Positions 1 through 8,489 of a stretch of DNA of 64,000 nucleotides are shown here, one piece after another. This DNA is from Catenuloplanes atrovinosus (GTDB lineage Bacteria > Actinomycetota > Actinomycetes > Mycobacteriales > Micromonosporaceae). The first letter of the stretch is position 1. Every line of letters begins with the position of its first letter. Under the pieces are notes generated by a model. The model ran no database searches, was not told where the DNA came from, and worked only from the letters and a program-made list of their open reading frames with translations. A program made the translations under genes and the position numbers. The DNA lies in contig NZ_JAVDYB010000001.1 of the NCBI RefSeq assembly GCF_031458235.1, positions 682,001-746,000 of the forward strand. Direction: 5' to 3'.

Positions 1-471
1 GATCGCGTGCATCCGGTCCGGGTGACGCAGCTCCGCCGCCGCGGCCAGGTCCCGCGCGTCCGGCGCGGTGAGCCGGTCCACGTCGTCCGGCACCGGCGCG
101 ACCGCGGTCGCGGCCACCGCCAGGTCCGCGTCCGTGAGCAGCGCGGCCGCCCAACTCGCCAGCACCTCGTCGACCTGTGCGCGCCACGGCTCACCCGGCG
201 TCGGGTGCACGTCGGAGCCGGTCAGCCAGTCCAGCCGCCCCGCGCCGCCGGTGCCGGTGATCAGCAGCAGGCCGGCCTCCAGGTCGGTCGGGTAGCGCAG
301 CCGGGCCGCGACCGCGACCGCGGCGCGCACCTGCTCCTCGGCCAGCCGGAAGGAGAGGAAACCGGGGCGCGGAGGGTACGCCGAGAGCAGCCAGCGGGTC
401 GTCGCATGGATCACCGGGGAGAGGTCGGTGAAGGGTGCCGACCCGGTGGACTCGATCGGCTCGGTCGTCAT
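1..471 (-). CDS. Unknown protein, 3' end outside the window
   Basis: An open frame runs from an ATG at 471 off the left edge, giving 157 residues without a stop. The N-terminus reads MTTEPIESTG and the rest is rich in Ala, Leu, Arg and Asp; I see no signal peptide, membrane segment or catalytic motif. The frame has the expected third-position GC bias, whereas the competing frames here look like shadows. It is divergent from the acyl-CoA ligase at 718, with 246 bp between them. I do not recognise the family; only the N-terminal part is visible. Confidence 0.6.
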   Translation of the reverse strand, partial: MTTEPIESTGSAPFTDLSPVIHATTRWLLSAYPPRPGFLSFRLAEEQVRAAVAVAARLRYPTDLEAGLLLITGTGGAGRLDWLTGSDVHPTPGEPWRAQVDEVLASWAAALLTDADLAVAATAVAPVPDDVDRLTAPDARDLAAAAELRHPDRMHAI

Positions 472-679
472 GAGAACCTCGCAAAGGCGTGGTGCGCTTG
501 GAGACTCGCCGTGCGACGGTGCGAGCGAGCAGGCCTCATGGTAGGGGAGCCGGGCCCGCCCGCCAGCCCCGTGATCGGGTGAACCCGAAAAAATTACCCG
601 TTCGCGGGGTGATCAATCGGACTTGTGGCCGTCGATGGACGCATGAGCGACGCTCGGATTCCGATCACGCTGCTGGTAA

Positions 680-710
680 CCTACGGACACGTAACTTACG
701 GAGTCGTAGG
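680..710. promoter_or_regulatory. 31-bp palindromic operator before the acyl-CoA ligase
   Basis: A 31-bp imperfect palindrome is centred on base 695. Its core CGTAA-C-TTACG (690-700) is perfect and its outer arms CCTACG (680-685) and CGTAGG (705-710) pair exactly; 11 of 15 positions match overall. It overlaps the AGGAG ribosome binding site (708-712) of the gene starting at 718, so a bound protein would block transcription or translation initiation. Long dyads of this kind before acyl-CoA ligase genes are typical of TetR-family regulators of fatty-acid metabolism; that assignment is inference. Confidence 0.6.
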
Positions 711-717
711 AGAGCGC

Positions 718-2403
718 GTGGCAGACGATCGTCCCTGGCTGGCGGCGTATCCGGAGGGTGTCCCGGCGGAGATCACGGTCCCCGACAAGCCGCTCACGGC
801 GAACCTGGACGCGGCCGTGGCACGCTTCCCGGACCGGGTCGCGCTCGACTTCCTCGGCGCCGCAACGACCTACCGTGAGCTGGGCGAACAGGTCGCGCGC
901 GCAGCCGGCGCGCTGCACGAGCTGGGCGTCCGCGCCGGTGACCGGGTCGCGCTGGTCCTGCCGAACTGCCCGCAGCACGTGGTGGCGTTCTACGCGGTCC
1001 TCCGGCTCGGCGCGATCGTGGTCGAGCACAACCCGCTCTACACCAAGGACGAACTGGCGCAGCAGCTCGCCGACCACGGCGCGCGCGTCGCCGTGGTCTG
1101 GCAGAAGGTCGCGGCGCTGGTCGAGGCCACGCGCGACCGGACGAGCGTCGAGACGATCATCGCGGTGGACCTGCCCGCCGCGCTGCCCACGCTCAAGCGG
1201 CTGGCGCTGCGGCTGCCGCTCGCCCAGGCCCGCCGCACCCGCGCGGACATGACCGCGCCCGCCCCCGCCTCCGCGCTGAGCTGGGAGAAGCTGGTCGCGC
1301 GCGCGGCGCCGATCCCGGACGGCGTGCCCGGCCCGTCGGTGGGGGACACCGCGCTGTTGCAGTACACCGGCGGCACCACCGGCACGCCCAAGGGCGCGAT
1401 CCTCACCCACCGCAACCTCGCGGCGAACGCGGAGCAGAACCGGGCCTGGGTGCCGGGCCTGCGCGACGGCGGCGAGGTGTTCTACGCGGTGCTGCCGATG
1501 TTCCACGTGTACGGCGTGACGCTCTGCCTCACCACGGCCGTGATGATCGGCGCGACCACCGTGCTGCTGCCCCGATTCGACCCCGGCATGGTGCTGGACG
1601 CGGCGAAGCGCCGGCCGCCCACGTTCTTCCCGGGCGTGCCGACCATGTACGACCGGCTCGGCGCCGAGGTGGTCAAGCGCGGCGCCGACCTCTCCTCGGC
1701 CCGGTACGCGATCTCCGGTGCGATGGCGCTGCCGCCGGACACGGTCGAGCGCTGGGAGAAGATCACCGGCGGGCTGCTGATCGAGGGGTACGGCATGACC
1801 GAGACCTCCCCGATCACGGTCGGCAATCCGATGTCCACGGGCCGCCGCGCCGGCTCGATCGGCGTGCCGTTCCCGTCCACCCGCGTCCGGCTCGCCGACC
1901 GCGACGACCCGAGCGTGGACGTGCCGCCCGGCGAGCCCGGCGAGTTGCTCATCCAGGGCCCGCAGGTGTTCTCCGGCTACTGGAACCTGCCGGACGAGAC
2001 CGCGCGCGTGCTGCTGCCCGGCGGCTGGATCCGCACCGGCGACGTGGCCGTGATGAGCGAGGACGGCTACCTCACCATCGTCGACCGGATCAAGGAACTG
2101 ATCATCACGGGCGGCTTCAACGTGTACCCGTCCGAGATCGAGACGCTGCTGCGCCGCCACCCCGACGTGGCGGACGCGGCCGTGGTCGGCCTGCCCTCGG
2201 AGAACGCGGGCGAGCAGGTCGTCGCCGTGGTGGTGCCGGCCGAGGGCGCCACGCCCGACCCGGACGAGCTGCGTGCCTGGGCGCGGGAACGACTGGCCGG
2301 CTACAAGGCGCCGCGCCGCATCGTGATCGCCACCGAGCTGCCGCGCAGCATGATCGGCAAGGTGCTGCGCCGCCAGGTCCGGGACAACCTGCTGGCGTCG
2401 TAG
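718..2403 (+). CDS. fadD: Long-chain fatty acid-CoA ligase (AMP-forming)
   Basis: A 561-residue ANL-superfamily adenylating enzyme that activates fatty acids with ATP to acyl-AMP and then acyl-CoA. The AMP-binding P-loop YTGGTTGTPKG lies near residue 215, the acyl-AMP motif GYGMTETSP near 357, the RTGD motif near 436, and the catalytic lysine of the C-terminal subdomain is in SMIGKVLRR near 546. The GTG at 718 is preferred over upstream frame extensions because AGGAG ends five bases before it and the upstream part carries the operator. Length is normal for the family. The precise chain-length specificity cannot be read from sequence; fadD is used in the generic sense. Confidence 0.9.
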   Translation: MADDRPWLAAYPEGVPAEITVPDKPLTANLDAAVARFPDRVALDFLGAATTYRELGEQVARAAGALHELGVRAGDRVALVLPNCPQHVVAFYAVLRLGAIVVEHNPLYTKDELAQQLADHGARVAVVWQKVAALVEATRDRTSVETIIAVDLPAALPTLKRLALRLPLAQARRTRADMTAPAPASALSWEKLVARAAPIPDGVPGPSVGDTALLQYTGGTTGTPKGAILTHRNLAANAEQNRAWVPGLRDGGEVFYAVLPMFHVYGVTLCLTTAVMIGATTVLLPRFDPGMVLDAAKRRPPTFFPGVPTMYDRLGAEVVKRGADLSSARYAISGAMALPPDTVERWEKITGGLLIEGYGMTETSPITVGNPMSTGRRAGSIGVPFPSTRVRLADRDDPSVDVPPGEPGELLIQGPQVFSGYWNLPDETARVLLPGGWIRTGDVAVMSEDGYLTIVDRIKELIITGGFNVYPSEIETLLRRHPDVADAAVVGLPSENAGEQVVAVVVPAEGATPDPDELRAWARERLAGYKAPRRIVIATELPRSMIGKVLRRQVRDNLLAS

Positions 2404-2454
2404 TTTTCCGGCGGGGTGGCCGGGTAGTTCCGTTCTCATGAGCGAGCGTGCGAG

Positions 2455-2644
2455 CGGGACCATCGGCTCAGCGCCGACCACACGGGCACCGCGGCCGGCG
2501 GACGGAGGCCGGGCATGGCTCGGCGCCGCGACCGCGGCCGCGGATGGGGCCGGGCATGGCTCGGCACCGCGGCGGGCGGATGCGGTCCGGCATGAGTGAA
2601 CCATCGGCTCAGCGCCGGGACCGCGGCGGGCGGATCGGCCCGGC
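2455..2644. repeat. Degenerate direct repeats between two genes
   Basis: This spacer is made of repeated blocks. ACCATCGGCTCAGCGCCG occurs at 2459-2476 and 2600-2617 (18 of 18 identical), and CCGGGCATGGCTCGGC occurs at 2509-2524 and 2550-2565. The in-between sequence consists of variants of CCGCGGCGGGCGGA. Frames reading through it are low-complexity Arg/Pro/Gly, so I treat it as non-coding expanded sequence directly abutting the start of the P450-like gene at 2645. Confidence 0.6.
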
Positions 2645-3769
2645 ATGAGCGTTTCCGGAACCGCGGTCGGGGCGCCGCGCACCGAGAGCGGTCGCACGGA
2701 ACGGCGGCGGCCACCCCGGGCCACCGCGCGGGACACGGTCCGCGTGCTCACCCGGGTGCTGGCGCCCGGCGTCGCGCGCGGCGTGGTCGCGCCGCGCCCG
2801 TGGGTGGGACGGCTCGGCCTGGACCGCTTCGCGGACGCGGAGATCAACCGTCTGCGCGACCGGTACGGCCTGGGCCCGCTGCGGCTCACGTTGCCGGGCC
2901 GCTCGGTCGCGCTGATCCTGGACGACGGCCACGCCCGGCGCGCGCTCTCCGGCGAGTTCCCGCAGGCGGCGCGCGAGCGCCTCAGCGCGCTGGCGCACTA
3001 CGCGTTCCCCGGCGGCCCGTCCGCCGGTTCGGAGCCGGCCGGGGACGTCGAGCGGGTCATGCGGGAGGAGATCCGGCCGCTCGCCGCGGACGGCACGGTC
3101 GGCTGGGACGAGGTGCGGCCCGCGCTGCGCCGCGCGGTCCGGCGGATCGTGCTCGGCGACGCCGCCCGCGACGACGATCTGCTCACCGGCCTGCTCGACC
3201 GGCTGCGCGACGACGCGAACTGGGGCTACCTGCGCCGCCGCCGCGACCCGGTGCGCTGGCGCTTCCACGCCCGGGTCCGCGCCCACCTGCGCCGCGCCGG
3301 CCACCCGGCCCTCGCCGAACGCGCACCCGAGCTGCTGGCCGAGCTGGAGGACGCGGGCGCGGCGGCGTACCGGACGCTCGGCCTGCTCGCCACGCACCCG
3401 GGCGCGCTGGCCACCGCGCGCGCGGACACCGCGTACCTCCAGGGCTGCGTGCGCGAGGCCCGGCGGCTGTGGCCGGACGAGCCCGCCGCGCTGCGCCAGA
3501 CCCGGACCCTGACCCGCTGGGACGGCGCCGAACTCCCGGCCGGCACCACGCTGGTCGTACCCACGATCTGGTCGCACCGGCCGGCCCGCTTCACGCCCGA
3601 GCCGTCGGCGCGGCCACCCGGCCCGGCGCTGCGTACCGCCAGCGCCATGATCCAAAGCCTGATCGACGGGTACGACCTGCGCCTCACCGGCTCGGACCGC
3701 CTCCACCCGCTCCCGCGCACGCTGTACCCGCACGAGTTGCGGTTCTCGTTCCGCCGTTCCCAGGTCTGA
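2645..3769 (+). CDS. Cytochrome P450-like protein lacking the haem-binding cysteine
   Basis: The 374-residue product has the fold landmarks of a bacterial P450: an I-helix-like segment (EDAGAAAYRTLGLLATHP), the K-helix ExxR motif in REARRLWP near residue 270, and the following strand with LPAGTTLVVP. After HRPARFTPEP the sequence jumps to RPPGPALRTASAMIQ, which matches what normally follows the haem loop. The stretch with the signature FxxGxxxCxG is absent and no cysteine is present there, so the protein should not bind haem by the usual thiolate. The deletion keeps the frame. The family normally has about 400-450 residues. It may be a decaying gene or a repurposed non-haem homologue. The start is weakly supported because repeats precede it. 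Confidence 0.7.
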   Translation: MSVSGTAVGAPRTESGRTERRRPPRATARDTVRVLTRVLAPGVARGVVAPRPWVGRLGLDRFADAEINRLRDRYGLGPLRLTLPGRSVALILDDGHARRALSGEFPQAARERLSALAHYAFPGGPSAGSEPAGDVERVMREEIRPLAADGTVGWDEVRPALRRAVRRIVLGDAARDDDLLTGLLDRLRDDANWGYLRRRRDPVRWRFHARVRAHLRRAGHPALAERAPELLAELEDAGAAAYRTLGLLATHPGALATARADTAYLQGCVREARRLWPDEPAALRQTRTLTRWDGAELPAGTTLVVPTIWSHRPARFTPEPSARPPGPALRTASAMIQSLIDGYDLRLTGSDRLHPLPRTLYPHELRFSFRRSQV

Positions 3770-3786
3770 CGGTTATCGTCTCGCGG

Positions 3787-4662
3787 ATGGACCGGCGGCA
3801 GGCATACCTCGCGATCTGGCTCGTGCTGCTGACCGCGGCCCAGTCGGCCGCGCTGCTCGCCGTCTACCGCGTCTTCGTCCAGACCCGCACCGGCCAGGCC
3901 GTCGACACCATCTCGCTCACCGCCAACCAGATCGGCCGCGACGAGTTGGAGGGCCCGGTCACCCTGGTGCTCAACGCCATGTCCGTGGTGTCGCTCGCGC
4001 TGGTCACCGCGCTCGTCTTCTTCATCGCCGCGATCCGCCGCCGGTACCTGCTCGCCGTGGTCGCCATCGTGATCATCGTCGGCGCGAACGTCACCACCCA
4101 GTTGCTCAAGCTCCGCGGCCTGCGTCCCGACTACGGCATCGACCCCGACCGGGTCACCGTCGGCAACACCCTCCCCAGCGGTCACACCACGATCGCCGCC
4201 TCGGTGGCGATCGCCTTCATCCTGGTCCTGCCGCGCGCGCTCAGCGGCCCCGGCACGATCGCGGTGGCCGTCTGGTCCGCGTTCGCCGGCGTGGCCACGC
4301 TTGCCGCCGGCTGGCACCGCCCCAGCGACGCGGTGGCCGCGTTCCTGGTAGCGGGCGTCTGGGCCTCGGCCGCCTGCCTGCTGCTCGTCCCATCACTGCC
4401 CCGATCCGGCCTGGACCCGCCCGCCCGGGGCCTCGGCTGGGCCGCGGGCGTGCTGCTGGGCGCCGGCGTGGCCGCACTGATCATGGCCGTCCTGCTGCTC
4501 CGGCTCACCCACGACGTGATCAACTGGTCGATCGAGGACCTCAGCCGGTCCCGCCTGCTGGTGGCCTACGCCGGCGGCGCCTCCGGCATCGCCGGCACCG
4601 CCTGTCTCGTCCTGGGCCTCGTAGCGGCCACCGTTCCCCGAATGGTCCCCGCCCGCCCGTAG
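3787..4662 (+). CDS. PAP2-family membrane phosphatase
   Basis: A 291-residue integral membrane protein with about six hydrophobic helices. The phosphatase signature is present in relaxed form: KLRGLRP, then LPSGHTT, then GWHRPSDAV, corresponding to the three conserved PAP2 motifs with the catalytic His in SGH and HxxxD. Such enzymes remove phosphate from lipid phosphates or undecaprenyl pyrophosphate at the outer face of the membrane. The first and third motifs deviate from KX6RP and SRX5HX3D, so the substrate is uncertain. The ATG at 3787 is 17 bases after the stop of the P450-like gene, suggesting co-transcription. Confidence 0.8.
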   Translation: MDRRQAYLAIWLVLLTAAQSAALLAVYRVFVQTRTGQAVDTISLTANQIGRDELEGPVTLVLNAMSVVSLALVTALVFFIAAIRRRYLLAVVAIVIIVGANVTTQLLKLRGLRPDYGIDPDRVTVGNTLPSGHTTIAASVAIAFILVLPRALSGPGTIAVAVWSAFAGVATLAAGWHRPSDAVAAFLVAGVWASAACLLLVPSLPRSGLDPPARGLGWAAGVLLGAGVAALIMAVLLLRLTHDVINWSIEDLSRSRLLVAYAGGASGIAGTACLVLGLVAATVPRMVPARP

Positions 4663-5131
4663 TCTCCCGCTGCGGCTGCCTGATTCATCACTCAGCGAGC
4701 GAATGCCGCGGCGAGGCTGCCGAGGCAGGACTCGCGGACTCGCCCGCAGTGGATTCAACCCTCGCCACGCTCGATATACGGATGTCGCGGGCGGTCGAGT
4801 GGCGTGGCGGCTGGCATGCGGTCCCGAGAGCGTCATATGCCGAAATATCGGGCGCGGAGCGCCGATCGACCGGCCCCTGCCGTCGGACCGGCGCGGCGAG
4901 CGCTGCGCATCCGCGCGGGCCTCAGCGCTGCTCGAAAGGGGGCGTGGCCAGGCCGCCCTGTCCCGTCCGGCCCGAGCCGGCTCCCGTGCCTCAGGCTCCG
5001 GATCGAATGCGATCGAGGCGGGAAACGGACGGCCCGGCCGGAGGTCTCTTGCGGGAGAACCGGTGATTCTGCCGGCGCGGGCCGCCGCGGCGAGATCCTA
5101 CGGCCCGCGCCGATCAACATTGAGGCCGGGA
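4663..5131. other. Intergenic stretch without a convincing gene
   Basis: All six frames give Arg- and Ala-rich translations without recognisable domains. A 21-base segment near 4842-4862 (GAAATATCGGGCGCGGAGCG plus C) recurs with one change near 55638-55658, in another gene-free stretch. Short blocks here, such as GGCATGCGGTCCCGAGAGCG, loosely resemble the interspersed repeat at 21896. I see no strong terminator or promoter. Confidence 0.4.
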
Positions 5132-5518
5132 TCAGGTGCGGGTCACGGTGACCGCGGCCGCCGCCAGCGCGCGCTCCACGGTCTCCAGCAGTTGGCGGGA
5201 CTGGAACGGCTTCGGGACCAGGTAGTCGCGCGGGCTCGGGGGGTCGTTCAGTTCCTCAGGGCGCAGTGAGCCGCTGGCCAGCACGATCGGCAGGTCGGCG
5301 GTGCGCGGGTCGAGGCGGAGCGTGTTGCGTACCTCCAGGCCGGTCATGTGCGGCATCTGGTTGTCGATGATCAGCACGTCCGGCTGCTCCGCGCGGACCC
5401 GGGCCAGCGCCGCCGCGCCGTCCTCCTCGACCCGGACGGTGTGGCCGGCGCGGCGCAGCACGGCCGCCACGATGGCGCGTAAGTCCGGATCGTCGTCGGC
5501 AGCGATGATGGTCGCCAT
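5132..5518 (-). CDS. Stand-alone response regulator receiver domain
   Basis: A 128-residue protein consisting only of a CheY-like receiver. The acidic pocket is DDD at residues 8-10, the phosphoacceptor is Asp52 in VLIIDNQMP, the switch residue is Ser82, and the conserved lysine is Lys103 in VPKPF. There is no output domain, so it should act by protein contact or in a phosphorelay. The ATG at 5518 follows GGAGG with suitable spacing; a TTG twelve bases upstream is less likely. No histidine kinase is adjacent; the nearest in this window is at the far right edge. Confidence 0.9.
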   Translation of the reverse strand: MATIIAADDDPDLRAIVAAVLRRAGHTVRVEEDGAAALARVRAEQPDVLIIDNQMPHMTGLEVRNTLRLDPRTADLPIVLASGSLRPEELNDPPSPRDYLVPKPFQSRQLLETVERALAAAAVTVTRT

Positions 5519-5611
5519 ACGGTCCTCCAAGTGCCCAACTGGCTTTCAAGCACTAAAACACCATATGTCGTAATTGTTGGTTGAATTTGTGTCGGGTTGG
5601 CGACAGGTGGG

Positions 5612-8143
5612 TCAGCTCCGGCGTGGCTGCGTCCGCCGCGTGGGTGGTGCGGTGGTCGGGTCCTCCGGCCACGGGTGGCGCGGATACCGTCCCCGCAACT
5701 CGGCCCTGACCTGCGGATATCCGTTCGCCCAGAAGGACGGTAGGTCGCGCGTCACCGCCACCGGACGCCCGGCCGGGGACAGCAGGTGCAGCACCACCTC
5801 CACCCGGCCGTCGGCCACCCGCGGCGCCCGTGCCCAGCCGAACGCCTCCTGCACCTTCACGGCCAGCACCGGCGCGGCCGGATCCGCGTAGTCCAGCCGT
5901 ACCCGCGACCCGCTCGGCACCGTCACCCGCTCCGGCGCCACCTCGTCCAGCCGCGCCGCCTCCCGCCACGGCAGCAGTCGCCGCAGCGCCGCGCTCAGGT
6001 CGGCCCGCCGCAGATCACCGAGGCGCCGCGCGCCCGCCAGTTCCGGGCCCAGCCACTCGTCCAGCCGCGCCAGCAGCGCGTCATCGCTCACGTCCGGCCA
6101 CGGCTCGCCCAGCGCGGCTCGGCAGAACGCCAGCCGCTCGCGCAGCGCGGTCGCCTCCCGCCCCCAGGTGAGCGTCCCGGTCAGGCCCCGATCGGCGAGG
6201 GCCTCGCGCAGCGCGGCGGCGATCAGCGCCGGGTCCGGCCGGGCCGGCGCGCGTTCGCGCAGCACCAGCGCGCCCAGCCGCTCCACGTGCCGGGCCCGCA
6301 CCTCGTCGCCGTCCCAGGCCACCTCGTCGCCGGCGCTCAGCAGCGGCGCGCCGGCCTCGCGCGCGGTGGCCTCGTCGATCACGGCGGCCAGCCGTACCCG
6401 TGCGTTGGCCCGCCCCGCGGCCCGATCCGCGGCCGCGATCGCCAGCCACGGGCTGCCCGCCAGCGCCGACCCGTCCGCCAGTTCGGCGGCGGTCCCGCCG
6501 GCCATGAGATAACCCCCGCCGTCGGTACGCCGTGCCCGCGCCAGCCACTCCGGATACGCCAGCCCCGCCACCAGCCCCGCCGCGAGATCATCCGCCGGCC
6601 GCCGGCCTCCCGGGCGCCCGCCGTCCGGACCGTCGCCGGTCACGGCCGCGCGCAGGCGGCGGGACTCGGCGCGCCAGCGGCCCGAGGCGGCCGGATCGGC
6701 GCCGGAGCGCAGCGCCCGCCAGACCGCCGCCAGGTCGTCACGGCGCCCGGTCAGCGTGTCGTCGGCCAGCAGCGCCACCACCTCGGCCGCCCGGTCGGCG
6801 CCGACCGCCGCGGCGCCGTCCAGCAGCGCGCGGGCCAGCCGCGGATGCGCGCCCACCCGGGACATGGCCCGGCCGCGCGGCGTGACCCGGCCGTCCGCGC
6901 CCACCGCGCCGAGCGCGCGCAGCGTCGCCGTGGCGACCTCCATCGCGGCGGCCGGCGGCGGGTCGGGCAGCGCGAGCCCGGTGCCGTCCGGCGCGCCCCA
7001 GCAGGCCAGCTCCAGCGCGAACCCGGTCAGGTCCGCCGCGACGATCTCCGGCGCCGGGAACGCGGGCAGCCGCTCGTGCTCCGCCTCCGCCCAGCAGCGG
7101 TAGACGCGGCCCGGCGCCTCCCGGCCGGCCCGGCCCGCGCGCTGCGTGGCCGACGCGCGCGAGACCCGTACCGTGGCCAATGAGCCGAGACCCCGGGACA
7201 AATCCATCCGGGGTACGCGGCTGAGCCCCGCGTCCACGACCACGCGCACGCCCGGCACGGTCAGGCTGCTCTCCGCCACCGCGCTGGCCAGCACCACGCG
7301 CCGCCGCGGGCCCGGCCGCAGCGCCGCGTCCTGGGCGCCGGAGTCCTGCCGGCCGTGCAGCGTGATCAGGTCGGCGTCGTCGCGCAGCCCGGACAGCCGG
7401 CCCGCGACCGCGCCGATCTCCCCGGCGCCGGGCAGGAAGACCAGCAGGTCCCCGTGGCTGTCCGCCAGCGCGCGCCGCACCACGGCCGCCACGTGGTCGA
7501 GGAAGCGCGGCTCCACCCGCATCCCGTGCGGCGGCGGGATCGGCCGCTCCGGTGGCGCCCACACCACCTCGACCGGGTGCACGGCCGCGGTCGCGGTCAC
7601 CACCGGCGCCGCGGGGGAGGCCAGGCAGCGGGCGATCCGGTCCGCCTCGGCGGTGGCGGAGGTGGCCAGCACCAGCAGGTCGGGGCGGAGGTTGGCGCGG
7701 ACGTCGGCCGCGAACGCGAGCGCCAGATCGGAGTCGAGGTGGCGCTCGTGGCACTCGTCCAGGATCAGCGCGGCCGTGCCGGGCAGTTCCGGATCGCGTT
7801 GCAGCCGGGCGACGAGCACACCGGTGGTGACCACCTCGACGCGGGTGCGCGGCCCGGTCCGGCGATCGCCGCGGACCGTGTAGCCGACGGTCTCGCCGAC
7901 CGGCTCACCGAGCAGCGCGGCCATCCGCCGCGCGGCGGCCCGCGCCGCCACCCGCCGCGGCTCCGCGACGATCACGCGCCCGCCGGCGGCCGCGGCGGAG
8001 AACGCCAGCGCCGGCGGGACCACGGTGGTCTTGCCGGTGCCGGGCGGCGCGACCAGCACGGCCGCGCCGTGGCCGGCGAGCGTGGAGATGAGCGACTCCA
8101 GGACCTCCTCGACCGGAAGCCCGGTGTCCCGCCAGCCCGTCAC
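5612..8143 (-). CDS. hrpB: HrpB-type ATP-dependent RNA helicase
   Basis: A superfamily 2 DExH helicase of 843 residues, the usual HrpB length. Motif I PPGTGKTT is at residues 33-40, motif II is DECH at 129-132, motif III SAT at 162-164, and motif VI QRAGRAGR follows in the second RecA domain. After this come the helicase-associated HA2 region and the HrpB C-terminal domain (PSGSRVRLDYADP, then VLAVKVQEAFGW). It starts at a GTG. The role of HrpB homologues in actinobacteria is not established; RNA remodelling is inferred from family. It is preceded on the same strand by a small conserved gene and an ABC-F gene, possibly as one transcriptional group. Confidence 0.95.
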   Translation of the reverse strand: MTGWRDTGLPVEEVLESLISTLAGHGAAVLVAPPGTGKTTVVPPALAFSAAAAGGRVIVAEPRRVAARAAARRMAALLGEPVGETVGYTVRGDRRTGPRTRVEVVTTGVLVARLQRDPELPGTAALILDECHERHLDSDLALAFAADVRANLRPDLLVLATSATAEADRIARCLASPAAPVVTATAAVHPVEVVWAPPERPIPPPHGMRVEPRFLDHVAAVVRRALADSHGDLLVFLPGAGEIGAVAGRLSGLRDDADLITLHGRQDSGAQDAALRPGPRRRVVLASAVAESSLTVPGVRVVVDAGLSRVPRMDLSRGLGSLATVRVSRASATQRAGRAGREAPGRVYRCWAEAEHERLPAFPAPEIVAADLTGFALELACWGAPDGTGLALPDPPPAAAMEVATATLRALGAVGADGRVTPRGRAMSRVGAHPRLARALLDGAAAVGADRAAEVVALLADDTLTGRRDDLAAVWRALRSGADPAASGRWRAESRRLRAAVTGDGPDGGRPGGRRPADDLAAGLVAGLAYPEWLARARRTDGGGYLMAGGTAAELADGSALAGSPWLAIAAADRAAGRANARVRLAAVIDEATAREAGAPLLSAGDEVAWDGDEVRARHVERLGALVLRERAPARPDPALIAAALREALADRGLTGTLTWGREATALRERLAFCRAALGEPWPDVSDDALLARLDEWLGPELAGARRLGDLRRADLSAALRRLLPWREAARLDEVAPERVTVPSGSRVRLDYADPAAPVLAVKVQEAFGWARAPRVADGRVEVVLHLLSPAGRPVAVTRDLPSFWANGYPQVRAELRGRYPRHPWPEDPTTAPPTRRTQPRRS

Positions 8144-8175
8144 GCGATCGCCGCCTCTCGTCCGTACCGTGGGAA

Positions 8176-8406
8176 TCAGTCTCGGTAGGAGCGGCTGACC
8201 ATGTCGAGCGCCCAGGTCATCCGGTGCGCGGCGGACTCCGGGTGGTCGCCGAACTCGCCGGCGACCTCGCCGGCGCAGCCGGTCTCGCCGAGGCGGCCGA
8301 GCGTGTCGACGACGGCGGCGCGGACCTCGGCGTCGGCCGGGCGCTGGGACGCTTGCAGGCAGGAGGCGAACAGCGCCTCCGCGCGGACGGCTTCACGTGT
8401 GTTCAC
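8176..8406 (-). CDS. Small conserved actinobacterial protein
   Basis: A 76-residue soluble protein starting at GTG 8406 (VNTREAVRAEALFASCLQ). A purine-rich AGGGGG lies just upstream. It contains the recognisable block GCAGEVAGEFGDHPESAAHRM, shared by short uncharacterised proteins in many Streptomyces and relatives; that family recognition is from memory and has no assigned function. It is helical and acidic, with no signal or metal site. It lies between hrpB and the ABC-F gene on the same strand. Confidence 0.75.
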   Translation of the reverse strand: MNTREAVRAEALFASCLQASQRPADAEVRAAVVDTLGRLGETGCAGEVAGEFGDHPESAAHRMTWALDMVSRSYRD

Positions 8407-8445
8407 GGTGACCCCCTGGGTGTCTTGCCTGGTGACATAGCTAAC

Positions 8446-8462
8446 CCGGCACACGGTGCCGG
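8446..8462. terminator. Short GC hairpin after the ABC-F gene
   Basis: The arms CCGGCAC and GTGCCGG (7 bp, 3-base loop) sit 28 bp beyond the stop of the ABC-F gene and 40 bp before the small gene at 8406. There is no T-run, so this could be a weak terminator or an operator for the small gene. Confidence 0.35.
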
Positions 8463-8489
8463 TCGGGTAGGCGCGCGGGTGCCAACCGG

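Noticed and set aside
613-2889. Large minus-strand open frame opposite the acyl-CoA ligase
   Set aside because: A shadow of the real gene caused by GC bias; it is Arg/Gly/His rich, crosses two genes and lacks any domain.
4703-5269. Plus-strand frames in the 4.7-5.2 kb gap
   Set aside because: Arg- and Ala-rich without motifs; the 3' half overlaps the response regulator antisense.
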